DNA from: a virus
Virus record (IMG/VR): IMGVR_UViG_3300042881_002960
Span: 1 to 20,282 of that record
DNA: 20,282 nt
Reading direction: 5' to 3' (one strand)
Both the position numbers and the translations under genes were made by a program. This document shows, piece after piece, positions 7,327 to 13,315 of the stretch. Position 1 is the stretch's first letter. Every line of letters starts with the position of its first letter. Under the pieces are notes generated by a model. It did not search any database and had not been told where the DNA came from. It saw only the letters and a program-made list of their open reading frames with translations.

Positions 7327-8274
7327 TCAAAACGGCACGTCTGCCGGGTCAACCTCGAGCGGCTTGACCGGGCCGAGGACGCGCATGATGGACAGGCTCG
7401 TCCCGATGCGCGCGATCTCGAGGGTGACCTCGCTGCCGATGTTCGCCTCGGCCAGGTCGCCGTACTCCGCGACCGAGGTCGCGATCCACGCGGTGCCGTG
7501 TTCGCCGGCGGCCTGGATGGCGATGGGTCGGCCGGGACGGCGCACGACACGCTGAACCGTGAACTTCCCCTCGTACTCGTCGGGGTAGTTGTCGGCGACC
7601 GCCGGCGCGGCGGGAGCCTCGGGGGCGGCCGCAGGGGCGCTCTGCGCGGCCTTGCGCTTGCGGGTGGGCTTCGGGGCGTCCTCGGCGACGGGCGCGTCCT
7701 GGGGCATCGTGGTGGCCTCCACGACCTCGGGAGCCGGGAGCGCGGCGGGGCGGCTGCGCGGAGCATCCTCAACGATCTCCGTCTCGCCGTGCGCCTCGAC
7801 GTAAACAGGGGCAGCGCCGAGGGCGTCGGGGCAATGCTGCTTGTAGCCGCTGGAGATGCAACGGGCGAACAGCATCGCCTTCGGCCACTTGCGCCAGTTG
7901 TCGCCGCCCAGCTGCGCCCGTCGCGCGTCGTCCATCGTGAACTCGGTCGTGCCGATCTCCTCCCACTTGCCGTCCATCGTGCGACCGAAGAAGACGATGC
8001 TGCACTCGGTGTCGCTGCACGTGGCACGGTAGTCGTACTTCCCGGCTCGCTTGATGGCGGCCGCCATCAGGTTCGCCGCTAGCACGGCCTTGCCCTTGAT
8101 GATGTGCAGCCCGGTCATCGCGTCGTAGTCGGACAGGCCGAGGCCGCGACCGATGATGATCTTCGTGCATGCCGCCGCCTCGGACTGAACATCGGGGAAC
8201 ATCCCCGACGCCTTGAACACCTGACCCACCGTCATGGGGTCGAGCTGCGTCTGACCAATTCGTGCAAGTTCCAT
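7327..8274 (-). CDS. RecT-like single-strand annealing protein with C-terminal OB-like domain and SSB-like tip
   Basis: A 315-residue protein. ATG at 8274 was chosen over a 16-residue upstream extension because GAGGAG precedes it. Residues 15-160 match the core of RecT/Bet-type phage annealing proteins: SGMFPDVQS, GLSDYDAMTGLHIIKGK, ANLMAAAIKRAGKYDY, TEFTMDDARRAQL, then W-x-KWPKAMLFAR and CPDALG. These proteins coat single-stranded DNA and anneal it to complementary strands in recombination-dependent repair and replication. Residues 165-230 are an Ala/Pro-rich linker with a basic patch (KPTRKRK). Residues 235-302 show a five-strand pattern with a helix between strands 3 and 4, as in an OB fold, and the protein ends EVDPADVPF, like the acidic tip of bacterial SSB. 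The OB and tip assignments are inference. Its own promoter is in the preceding gap. Confidence 0.75.
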   Translation of the reverse strand: MELARIGQTQLDPMTVGQVFKASGMFPDVQSEAAACTKIIIGRGLGLSDYDAMTGLHIIKGKAVLAANLMAAAIKRAGKYDYRATCSDTECSIVFFGRTMDGKWEEIGTTEFTMDDARRAQLGGDNWRKWPKAMLFARCISSGYKQHCPDALGAAPVYVEAHGETEIVEDAPRSRPAALPAPEVVEATTMPQDAPVAEDAPKPTRKRKAAQSAPAAAPEAPAAPAVADNYPDEYEGKFTVQRVVRRPGRPIAIQAAGEHGTAWIATSVAEYGDLAEANIGSEVTLEIARIGTSLSIMRVLGPVKPLEVDPADVPF

Positions 8275-8340
8275 GTCAATCTCCTCTCGTCTGCGCGGAA
8301 CGCCGCGCCCGGTCGTCGGCAACGTGCCTCCGACAGCATC

Positions 8341-8368
8341 AGTATACGCCGCCGTAGCAGCGTGTCAA
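8341..8368 (-). promoter_or_regulatory. Sigma-70-type promoter for the RecT-like and Gp157 genes
   Basis: On the - strand TTGACA (8368-8363) is followed after 16 bases by TATACT (8346-8341), a perfect -35 and a 5/6 -10. Transcription would start near 8334, about 60 bases upstream of the RecT-like ATG. It lies in the only sizeable gap (8275-8397) of the leftward operon, so these two genes can be expressed independently of the genes upstream. Confidence 0.75.
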
Positions 8369-8376
8369 CCCCGGAC

Positions 8377-8396
8377 TATGCAAGGATCGTTGCATA
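8377..8396. repeat. Inverted repeat upstream of the leftward promoter
   Basis: TATGCAA (8377-8383) and TTGCATA (8390-8396) are exact 7-bp inverted arms around a 6-base spacer. They lie just upstream of the -35 box and one base after the rusA stop codon. It could be an operator for the RecT-like transcript or a weak 3' hairpin of the rusA message; there is no T-run to make it a clear terminator. Confidence 0.4.
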
Positions 8397-8397
8397 T

Positions 8398-8808
8398 TCA
8401 GGTGACCACGGAAACGAGCGTTTCGTCGCGGGTTCCGTACTCCTTCGCCGCCCAGATGCAGCCGACCTGCGAGTCGTCGACGTACACGACCCCGGTCATC
8501 GAGTCGCACGCGCCACGGATCAGCTTGTCGAGATCCGGCCTCGGCGGCGCGAGCGGCGCGCCGGCACGGAGCGCACCCTTCGCCGTGAAGTGCGAGCGCG
8601 GACGCACGAACCTGAACGTCAGCTCGAGGGCGACCACGCCGGCATGGGGCGGCTTTGTCCACGCCTCACTCGCCGCCAGCGCGAACACCGCGCGCCACGG
8701 CTTCAGGCGCTTGCTCGACTCGATCAGCACGGTGCGTCCGCTGCGTAGCCGCATCGGTCGCTTGCTGCCCTGGGGCGCGGCCGCGCCCGGTACGACGAAC
8801 TCAATCAT
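8398..8808 (-). CDS. rusA: RusA-like Holliday junction resolvase
   Basis: A 136-residue protein, ATG at 8808 with GGAGG five bases upstream; an in-frame ATG at 8844 lacks such a site and would add 12 residues. It shows the RusA pattern: an N-terminal strand then PGAAAPQGSKRPMR (PxPKxRPR-like), and the acidic core RPDLDKL (90-96) with D92 and D94, D102, then VVYVDDSQV (108-116) with D111 and D112. In RusA these Asp residues bind metal and the dimer cleaves four-way DNA junctions. Phages use it to resolve recombination intermediates and branched DNA before packaging. It sits directly before the RecT-like gene in transcription order, a common recombination pairing. Confidence 0.9.
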   Translation of the reverse strand: MIEFVVPGAAAPQGSKRPMRLRSGRTVLIESSKRLKPWRAVFALAASEAWTKPPHAGVVALELTFRFVRPRSHFTAKGALRAGAPLAPPRPDLDKLIRGACDSMTGVVYVDDSQVGCIWAAKEYGTRDETLVSVVT

Positions 8809-8989
8809 CTCGCCTCCGATGGTTCGCCGCACGCAGCGCGGCATTGTTGATGTCTCGCATCAGCTTCGCGATCTCCGACCGCAGGTACACGACCTCCTGC
8901 ATCAGCTCGATTGTCAGCGGGTCGGCGGTCGCGCTGGCGCGCACCCGGTCGACGATGTCCTCCTCGTACTCCCCTCGCCCCGGTTTCAT
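8801..8989 (-). CDS. Small coiled-coil protein
   Basis: A 62-residue protein, ATG at 8989 with GGGAG about 8 bases upstream. It is acidic at the start and mostly helical, with heptad spacing at residues 27-50 (IELMQEVVYLRSEIAKLMRD), and ends in a basic RRRDD. It overlaps the rusA start by 8 bases and follows the next gene by one base, so it is part of the coupled leftward set. No family is recognised. Confidence 0.55.
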   Translation of the reverse strand: MKPGRGEYEEDIVDRVRASATADPLTIELMQEVVYLRSEIAKLMRDINNAALRAANHRRRDD

Positions 8990-8990
8990 G

Positions 8991-9233
8991 TCAGCCGCTC
9001 CCTTCGTACAGGATGCGCTCGATGTGCGACGGCATCATCGCTCGCAGCCGTCCGACCTCCCTTGACAGCACGGCGCACCTCTCGCTCTGCTGCTCGAGGA
9101 GCTTGGTCGTCCATGCGTTCAGCGATTGCAGTCGCATGATCTCGCGCACGGCCTCGTCTGCCGCGTCGAGCTTCAGGCTCCGCAGATGGGTGACGAGGTT
9201 CTCGTCATTGTGTTCGTCGCCTGGGTCGGTCAT
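8991..9233 (-). CDS. Small helical protein
   Basis: An 80-residue protein, ATG at 9233 inside the stop of the upstream gene (ATGA), with GAGGT 9 bases before. The start is acidic and residues 20-70 are predicted helical (AADEAVREIMRLQSLNAW, then KLLEQQSERCAVLSREV with heptad spacing). Function unknown. It resembles its neighbours in size and coiled-coil character, suggesting a cluster of small accessory proteins. Confidence 0.55.
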   Translation of the reverse strand: MTDPGDEHNDENLVTHLRSLKLDAADEAVREIMRLQSLNAWTTKLLEQQSERCAVLSREVGRLRAMMPSHIERILYEGSG

Positions 9234-9490
9234 ATCTCGCGCACCTCGGTTTCCTGGATCTTGGACTGAAGGCGCGCGTTACGCTCGGTCAGCTCGCGGA
9301 CGCGCGCACGGAGTGACTCTACCTGTCCGTCCATGTTGGCCGTCTCGCATTCTGCCTCGACGAGCCGGCGCACCTCGGCGCGGAGCGCGACGATCTCGTC
9401 GGCCGCCTCCTGAAGTACCTCGGGAGCCACGGAGTGACTGCGCCGGCGTGTTTCGGCAAGGCGTCGCAGCCTGTCAACGAGGTCGCTCAT
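9230..9490 (-). CDS. Small coiled-coil protein, paralogue A
   Basis: An 86-residue protein from ATG at 9490, chosen because GGAAGG lies 7 bases upstream; the longer in-frame ORF starting at 9604 is a shadow of the neighbouring gene. Residues 1-32 (RLRRLAETRRRSHSV, then PEVLQEAADEI) closely match residues 1-33 of the protein at 9656-9892. The rest is a long coiled coil (residues 33-84). The basic N-terminal helix could contact nucleic acid, but this is inference. The start overlaps the upstream gene by 17 bases. Confidence 0.6.
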   Translation of the reverse strand: MSDLVDRLRRLAETRRRSHSVAPEVLQEAADEIVALRAEVRRLVEAECETANMDGQVESLRARVRELTERNARLQSKIQETEVREI

Positions 9491-9659
9491 CCCCATCCTT
9501 CCTGCGGCGCATCGGCCGCAGTTGCGAGAGTGCGCGATGCAGTTCGGCGTTGCATCGGTCGCATGCCTCTGGCTTGCCGTGCGAATGCCGTGGCATGATG
9601 TCAAGGCCAGACTCGACCCATCGGTTGTCGCGCCAAATCACGACGGTATTTTCGCTCAC
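9474..9659 (-). CDS. Small protein with CxxC knuckle
   Basis: A 61-residue protein from GTG at 9659. The start overlaps the stop of the upstream gene (GTGA) and is preceded by AAGGAGG at 7 bases, a near-perfect ribosome site, so the 24-residue in-frame extension to 9731 is unlikely. Residues 1-20 form strands (ENTVVIWRDNRWVES); then HSHGKPEACDRCNAEL gives two Cys in a CxxC knuckle with nearby His residues, possibly half of a zinc site. The end is strongly basic. Function unknown. Confidence 0.55.
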   Translation of the reverse strand: MSENTVVIWRDNRWVESGLDIMPRHSHGKPEACDRCNAELHRALSQLRPMRRRKDGDERPR

Positions 9660-9892
9660 TTGCCGTCCTCCTTGAAGCAATCCCAGCCCCGCAATGCTGC
9701 GTATTCGTGTGCGGTCTGCGCTCCTAGACAAACGCTTGGCCGCAGGAACGAAACCTCTCGCCTCGCCTCGTCGCGCTCGGCGGTGAGGTTGTCAATGGCG
9801 TTTGCGGCCTCGCGCAGTACGTCAGGATGCACGGAGTGACCGCGCCGGCGGGTATCGGCGAGACGTCGAAGCCGCGTGGCAAGGTCGTTCAT
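9656..9892 (-). CDS. Small helical protein, paralogue B
   Basis: A 78-residue protein from ATG at 9892 (ATGA overlap with the upstream gene, GGAGG 7 bases before). Residues 1-33 (RLRRLADTRRRGHSV, then PDVLREAANAI) are nearly the same as the start of the protein at 9230-9490, and the DNA is similar too, so the two genes arose by duplication with one small gene now between them. The C-terminal part differs (HEYAALRGWDCFKEDGK). The ORF extends upstream to 10174 but that part shadows the neighbour. Confidence 0.6.
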   Translation of the reverse strand: MNDLATRLRRLADTRRRGHSVHPDVLREAANAIDNLTAERDEARREVSFLRPSVCLGAQTAHEYAALRGWDCFKEDGK

Positions 9893-10236
9893 CGCTTGCC
9901 TCCGACCGTCATCACCTGCGCCACCAGCGCGCCGTGTAGCTCCGCGAGCGAGTCGAACTCCAGCAGCACGTGATCCTCGCCATGCAGCATGGCGATCAGA
10001 TGCTCCTCCTCGCTCATGTCCTGGCGAACCTTCGTGTAGGTTCCCGTGATCTCGCCGCTGCCGTCGACGTACATGTGCAGCTTCAGGCTCTCGCACCGGC
10101 AGTTGTCGTGGATGCCGCGATCCTCCATCCGGCGATCCCACTCCGCGAGCATCGCCATCACCGCAGGCATGCACGACCAGTCGGTCGCCGACGCCTCAAG
10201 CGTCCTCGTCCTCTCGGCTCTGCTTCGGCGGCTCAT
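9889..10236 (-). CDS. Hypothetical protein
   Basis: A 115-residue protein from ATG at 10236, preceded by GGAG about 7 bases upstream. The longer frame to 10422 is not used because that stretch encodes a zinc-ribbon protein in another frame. The start is basic (SRRSRAERTR), residues 20-45 are helical, then HDNCRCESLKLHMYV and a strand/turn segment (GEITGTYTKV), and the C-terminal half is acidic and helical (SEEEHLIAMLHGEDHVLLEF). No family recognised. It overlaps the upstream gene by 41 bases, the longest overlap in the operon, so the exact start is uncertain. Confidence 0.5.
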   Translation of the reverse strand: MSRRSRAERTRTLEASATDWSCMPAVMAMLAEWDRRMEDRGIHDNCRCESLKLHMYVDGSGEITGTYTKVRQDMSEEEHLIAMLHGEDHVLLEFDSLAELHGALVAQVMTVGGKR

Positions 10237-10375
10237 GCCCGACTCCGTGCCTGTTTGGCCGGCAATCGTGGCATCGGTCGCGGTCTTCCTCGACAGTCTC
10301 AAAAGCCTCGCCGCAGATGCGGCAAACTTGTAGGCGCGTGACAGGGGGCTTTCGCTCATTGCGTCGTCGCGGCAT
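10196..10375 (-). CDS. Small zinc-ribbon protein
   Basis: A 59-residue protein hidden by a longer reading frame. ATG at 10375 has AAGGAGG exactly 6 bases upstream. The product has two CxxC knuckles, C18-RI-C21 and C35-HD-C38, 13 residues apart, followed by a basic then acidic tail ending EDEDA. That arrangement is a typical zinc ribbon, as in small phage DNA- or RNA-polymerase-binding proteins; the partner is unknown. It overlaps the HTH gene upstream by 20 bases and the hypothetical gene downstream by 41. The preserved metal-binding motif in this frame is the main argument that this, not the overlapping long frame, is the coding one. Confidence 0.65.
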   Translation of the reverse strand: MPRRRNERKPPVTRLQVCRICGEAFETVEEDRDRCHDCRPNRHGVGHEPPKQSREDEDA

Positions 10376-10529
10376 TCGCCGCCTCCTTGCTCTTGTGGCG
10401 CGAGCCGTTGACGATGCGGCACACCGCCGCCGGTGACACGTTGTATTTACGGGCGATGGCCGCCTGGGTCGCGCCTGCCGCGAACTCCGCGCGGATGGCG
10501 TCGACCGTCTCCTGCTTGATCTTGGTCAC
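10356..10529 (-). CDS. Small helix-turn-helix protein
   Basis: A 57-residue protein from GTG at 10529, overlapping the stop of the upstream gene (GTGA) with an AAAGGGA site about 8 bases before. Residues 1-18 form a helix (IKQETVDAIRAEFAAG); residues 20-45 are a clear helix-turn-helix of the resolvase/Hin type (ATQAAIARKYNVSPAAV, then CRIVNGSRHK). It is short and probably binds DNA as a dimer, perhaps as a transcription regulator of the early region. It overlaps the zinc-ribbon gene by 20 bases. Confidence 0.65.
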   Translation of the reverse strand: MTKIKQETVDAIRAEFAAGATQAAIARKYNVSPAAVCRIVNGSRHKSKEAANAATTQ

Positions 10530-10744
10530 TCAACTTCCCTTTCGATGGCTCTGATGGTGTCGTTGACGATCCTGACCGCGAGCCGGCGGTCGATCTCCGT
10601 CCCCTCCTCCAGCGAGGAGGCAAGGCGCTTGAGGTTCGGGACATGGACGCGCATCGAGCGGAGCCGTCCGCGCAGCTGGGACAGCCGCAGGTTCCGCTCG
10701 TTGATGACCGTCTCGTACCAGTACGTCTGGTCAGCGGGGGCCAT
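10526..10744 (-). CDS. Hypothetical helical protein
   Basis: A 72-residue protein from ATG at 10744 (GTG at 10747 is an equally good start, with GAGGAG 8 bases upstream). Residues 5-40 are helical and basic (NERNLRLSQLRGRLRSMR), residues 45-72 amphipathic (SSLEEGTEIDRR, then RIVNDTIRAIEREVE). It overlaps the CsrA-like gene by 14 bases. No family recognised. Confidence 0.5.
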   Translation of the reverse strand: MAPADQTYWYETVINERNLRLSQLRGRLRSMRVHVPNLKRLASSLEEGTEIDRRLAVRIVNDTIRAIEREVE

Positions 10745-10937
10745 CACGGAGGTCGCTCCTCTCCCGCGAGACGCGGATGTCTTGATCTGCGCGAACAATG
10801 ATGCGTACATGCCGATGTTCTTTCGCGTTCAAAGAGAGAACGGCGATGCGCCGGCCATCTGCATTTGTAAGGACGCAACCCTCATCCGGTCGCAGCTTGA
10901 TGGCGAGAAATCCCTGTCCGCTGGTCGTGTCATCCAT
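10731..10937 (-). CDS. CsrA/RsmA-like RNA-binding regulator
   Basis: A 68-residue protein, ATG at 10937 with AAGGAG six bases upstream. Residues 10-63 align by eye with CsrA along its whole length: FLAIKLRPDEG with the MLILTRRVGE strand, RRIAVLSLNA with the VTVTVLGVKG strand, then HVRIIVRADQDIRVSRER with QVRIGVNAPKEVSVHREE. R58 falls where CsrA has its RNA-contacting Arg44. CsrA binds GGA motifs in message leaders and blocks or stabilises them. A phage copy could retune host or phage translation. It starts within the end of the methyltransferase gene (8-base overlap). The N-terminal nine residues are extra compared with CsrA. The homology is visual and not confirmed by search. Confidence 0.55.
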   Translation of the reverse strand: MDDTTSGQGFLAIKLRPDEGCVLTNADGRRIAVLSLNAKEHRHVRIIVRADQDIRVSRERSDLRDGPR

Positions 10938-12099
10938 GACGATCTCCTTCGTGGTTCAAGTCCCCCGCCGGCGCAATTCCGGCTGTTCCGGCGGGGGTGG
11001 GGTCAACGCGACCCCGTTGTTCGTATGCGGCGATGCGCTCGCCGATCCATGCCATGCAGTTGCAGGCCATGCTGTTGCCGAGCGCCTTGTATCGCGGCCC
11101 GTCCGGGCATTCCTCGGCAGGCTTCTTGCGCCAGGGGATCAGCGTCCAATCATCAGGAAATCCCTGGAGTCTTTCGCATTCTCTAGCCGAGAGTCGGCGC
11201 ACGGTCATGGCGTGCGCCACGGGCTGCGCGATCACCGGGTGGTTCATCTCATGGAACCCGGAGCTTCCTGCCGATGCGCGAAGAGCTGCCACGGCATCGT
11301 CCTGCTGCAAGCCAAGCGCGTCGTTCTGCCAGCGATAAACGGTCGGCTGCAACACCGCTCCGAGATTGTCCTTGTCCGGCATCCGCTGGCCGCCGCCTGC
11401 GTTCTGCTTCGTCAGCGTCCCGGCGCAGTCGCTTCCGTCCCACCAGCAACCGCCTCGAGCGCCGCCTTCAGCATCGGAGGCAGCGCCTTTCCGCGCCTTT
11501 CCGCTCGCCTCAAGATGCCGCTGCAAGCCTTCGCGGAGAGCGAGAACCTCGGCGGCAGCGGCCCCGTCTCCAGTACCTCGCTCAAGGAGGCGACCGACGA
11601 CGAACACTCGCCGCCTGCGCTGCGGGACGGCTCGGGGCCATCCCCCCACTCGCACGTATTGAGCGTCCAGCACTCGGTAGGCGAACCCATACCCGAGTTC
11701 GCCCAGCGCCCCGAGGAAGGTGCCAAAGTCCCGTCCTCCGTTCGAGGACAGAACACCGGGGACATTTTCCCAGACAATCCATCGAGGTCGGAGCCGAGCA
11801 GCGATTGCCAGGTAGGTGAGCATGAGGCTCCCTCTGGGATCTGCGAGTCCGTGCCGAAGCCCCGCAACTGAATATGACTGACATGGCGTTCCGCCCACGA
11901 GAACATCAATTGATCCGGGTTGAAGGGGCCATTGCTCATACTTGGTCATGTCTCCGAAGTTCGGGACGTTGGGAAAGCGGTGTGCCAACACCGCCGCCGG
12001 GAACGGCTCAATCTCGCTGAAGCCAACTGGCGTCCAGCCGAGGTGATGCCACGCAACGCTCGCGGCTTCGATGCCGCTACACACGGACAGGTATCTCAC
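10930..12099 (-). CDS. Phage C5 cytosine DNA methyltransferase
   Basis: A 389-residue enzyme transferring a methyl group from S-adenosylmethionine to carbon 5 of cytosine. All main motifs are present: motif I LSVCSGIEAASVAW (4-17), motif IV GGTPCQSYSVAG (69-80) with the catalytic Cys at 73, motif VI ENV (111-113), motif VIII QRRRRVFVVG (160-169), motif IX RRLSARECERLQGFP (301-315) and motif X YKALGNSM (337-344). The region between 170 and 295 is the target-recognition domain and includes a WRNDA-like segment. Start is GTG at 12099, overlapping the upstream stop. No restriction enzyme partner is encoded next to it, so it is an orphan methylase, most likely protecting phage DNA from host restriction. 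The last 25 residues are Pro/Gly-rich and probably disordered. Confidence 0.92.
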   Translation of the reverse strand: MRYLSVCSGIEAASVAWHHLGWTPVGFSEIEPFPAAVLAHRFPNVPNFGDMTKYEQWPLQPGSIDVLVGGTPCQSYSVAGLRHGLADPRGSLMLTYLAIAARLRPRWIVWENVPGVLSSNGGRDFGTFLGALGELGYGFAYRVLDAQYVRVGGWPRAVPQRRRRVFVVGRLLERGTGDGAAAAEVLALREGLQRHLEASGKARKGAASDAEGGARGGCWWDGSDCAGTLTKQNAGGGQRMPDKDNLGAVLQPTVYRWQNDALGLQQDDAVAALRASAGSSGFHEMNHPVIAQPVAHAMTVRRLSARECERLQGFPDDWTLIPWRKKPAEECPDGPRYKALGNSMACNCMAWIGERIAAYEQRGRVDPTPAGTAGIAPAGDLNHEGDRHG

Positions 12100-12440
12100 T
12101 TGCGCCTCGCCTTCGGCCCGAGCGACTCAAGCTGCTCGCGGACGGGCTTGCCGTCCATCGCCTGGATCACCGCCTGCATCGGGAACGCGCTCGGCATGTT
12201 CTCGTTGGTGAGCGGCACGCCGTTCAGGTTCACGGACAGGATCGTCCAGTCCGACAGGCGGTAGCGGCGCAGCTTCGTGAGGCTGCCCCAGGTCGAGTGC
12301 AGCTCGTACTCCTCCTCGATCCAACGCGCCGACACGGTGAGCGTGATGTCGTTGGATGCGACGTAGTCGGCGATGTCGTTGCCGACATCGGAACTGAAGA
12401 CGTCGAGCGTCTGCTCGATGTTGATGATGCGGTCGCTCAT
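12096..12440 (-). CDS. Hypothetical protein
   Basis: A 114-residue protein from ATG at 12440, GGAGG six bases upstream; the extension to 12518 has no ribosome site. Residues 1-30 are acidic and helical, residues 30-85 alternate strand-like segments (NDITLTVSARWIEEEY, RRYRLSDWTILSVNLNG), and the end is basic (GPKARRK). The gene sits between the small early proteins and the methyltransferase, sharing a 4-base overlap with each neighbour. No family recognised. Confidence 0.6.
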   Translation of the reverse strand: MSDRIINIEQTLDVFSSDVGNDIADYVASNDITLTVSARWIEEEYELHSTWGSLTKLRRYRLSDWTILSVNLNGVPLTNENMPSAFPMQAVIQAMDGKPVREQLESLGPKARRK

Positions 12441-12745
12441 GCGAGCCTCCAGACTCGGAGAAGGTTTGAGTGGCTGGCGACGCGCGAACTTTTGACGAAT
12501 CGCCCCGTCCACACCCATTCGCGGCCACGGAACACGCTGCCGGCGGCATTGCCAAGTTCTGCCGGGTCGTACCCGTTCACGACGAGTGCGGCCGCGACGT
12601 CGTCCATTGACACCTCGCCACGCTCACGGGCGACGAACCGCGCGCGCTCGCGTGCGACCTCGAGGATCGCCTCGCGGTTGTCGGCGGCGAGCGCCATGCC
12701 GGCGTCCTTGCGGCGTTCCGATTCTGCTGCGTCGAACAGGTTCAT
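12437..12745 (-). CDS. Conserved phage protein with LGNAAGSVFRG motif
   Basis: A 102-residue protein from ATG at 12745, overlapping the upstream stop by four bases. The start (NLFDAAESERRKDAGMA) and the end (DPAELGNAAGSVFRG, then WTGRFVKSSR and HSNLLRVWRL) match a small conserved phage protein I recall from the early regions of other tailed phages; its function is not known. The centre is helical (EAILEVARERARFVARE) followed by a short acidic helix (SMDDVAAALV), giving a fold that resembles a small winged-helix domain. DNA binding is therefore possible but unproven. Confidence 0.65.
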   Translation of the reverse strand: MNLFDAAESERRKDAGMALAADNREAILEVARERARFVARERGEVSMDDVAAALVVNGYDPAELGNAAGSVFRGREWVWTGRFVKSSRVASHSNLLRVWRLA

Positions 12746-12978
12746 CGGCGCACCGCCCTCGGGTTGAGGATGCCGGGGTTCACGACGCGGTACCCGATGC
12801 CGGGTTCGTGTTCGATCTGCACGTTGCACCAATCACGGGCGCGGAGAACGATGTTCGACACCTGCCTCGGCGTGATGTTCCAGCGACGAGCGAGGTCGGC
12901 GCGCGTGAGCGGCTTGGCGTGCAGGACGGTGACCATCTCGAAGATGCGGTCGATGGTGACGGCGGTGTCGCTCTTCAC
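12742..12978 (-). CDS. Winged helix-turn-helix regulator
   Basis: A 78-residue protein from GTG at 12978, overlapping the upstream stop (GTGA) and preceded by GGAGGT six bases away; the long frame to 13245 reads against the neighbour and is rejected. Residues 5-22 form a first helix, residues 24-48 the HTH (LTRADLARRWNITPRQ, then VSNIVLRARDW) and residues 52-66 a beta wing ending GIGYRVV. This is a DeoR-type or response-regulator-like winged helix. As the second gene of the leftward operon it may regulate the divergent promoters at 13260-13310. Confidence 0.7.
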   Translation of the reverse strand: MKSDTAVTIDRIFEMVTVLHAKPLTRADLARRWNITPRQVSNIVLRARDWCNVQIEHEPGIGYRVVNPGILNPRAVRR

Positions 12979-13220
12979 AGGCGCACCTCCGTTCCGCCGT
13001 GCAGCGCGAGGAAAGCGTCCTCGGCCTGCGCGAGTTCCTCGACGACGGCGTCGAACGCCGGCGTGTTGTCGTAGTCGGCATGGTTGAACGCCTGATGCGC
13101 GCGAACCAGGCGGCTCGCGGACGGCGTGGCAAGCTGCTCGGCGGCGGTGAGCAGGACGTCGCGGTGTCGGTTGCGGATCACGGGGTTCTCGAGTCCACGG
13201 TTGACGGTCATCACCTGCAT
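12975..13220 (-). CDS. Hypothetical protein, first gene of the leftward operon
   Basis: An 81-residue protein, ATG at 13220 with GAGGAG six bases upstream; a second ATG four codons on is also possible. It is helical (HRDVLLTAAEQLATPSASRL, then FDAVVEELAQAEDAFLAL) with an acidic C-terminal half. It is the gene nearest the divergent control region, so it is likely expressed at once after infection. No family recognised. Confidence 0.6.
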   Translation of the reverse strand: MQVMTVNRGLENPVIRNRHRDVLLTAAEQLATPSASRLVRAHQAFNHADYDNTPAFDAVVEELAQAEDAFLALHGGTEVRL

Positions 13221-13266
13221 GGCTGTCTCCTCTGCTGTCCGTCAATGTCTGGCAACGTGCCGTTCA

Positions 13267-13297
13267 TTGACAGGGGCAAGTTATGCAGTCGTATATC
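13267..13297 (+). promoter_or_regulatory. Rightward sigma-70-like promoter in the divergent region
   Basis: TTGACA at 13267-13272 is a perfect -35 box. TATATC at 13292-13297 is the best -10, with a 19-base spacer; GTATAT one base earlier gives 18. Transcription would start about 13304 and read into the metallophosphoesterase gene at 13382. The long spacer makes it a weak or activator-dependent promoter. It overlaps the leftward promoter. Confidence 0.5.
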
Positions 13298-13306
13298 GGC
13301 TGTCAA
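13278..13306 (-). promoter_or_regulatory. Leftward promoter for the 18-gene operon
   Basis: On the - strand TTGACA (13306-13301) is a perfect -35. The -10 is either CATAAC (13285-13280, spacing 15) or TAACTT (13283-13278, spacing 17); neither is strong. Transcription would start near 13272 and give a leader of about 50 bases before the ATG at 13220. The two opposed TTGACA boxes lie 28 bases apart, so only one polymerase can probably use the site at a time. Confidence 0.55.
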
Positions 13307-13315
13307 GACGCAGAC

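Noticed and set aside
8275-8322. 16-residue N-terminal extension of the RecT-like protein
   Set aside because: It covers the leader and ribosome site GAGGAG of the ATG at 8274, and the extra residues are Arg-rich without support.
10798-11871. 357-aa + strand ORF
   Set aside because: It lies opposite the methyltransferase, whose catalytic motifs are complete; the + frame shows no domain and has random-looking composition.
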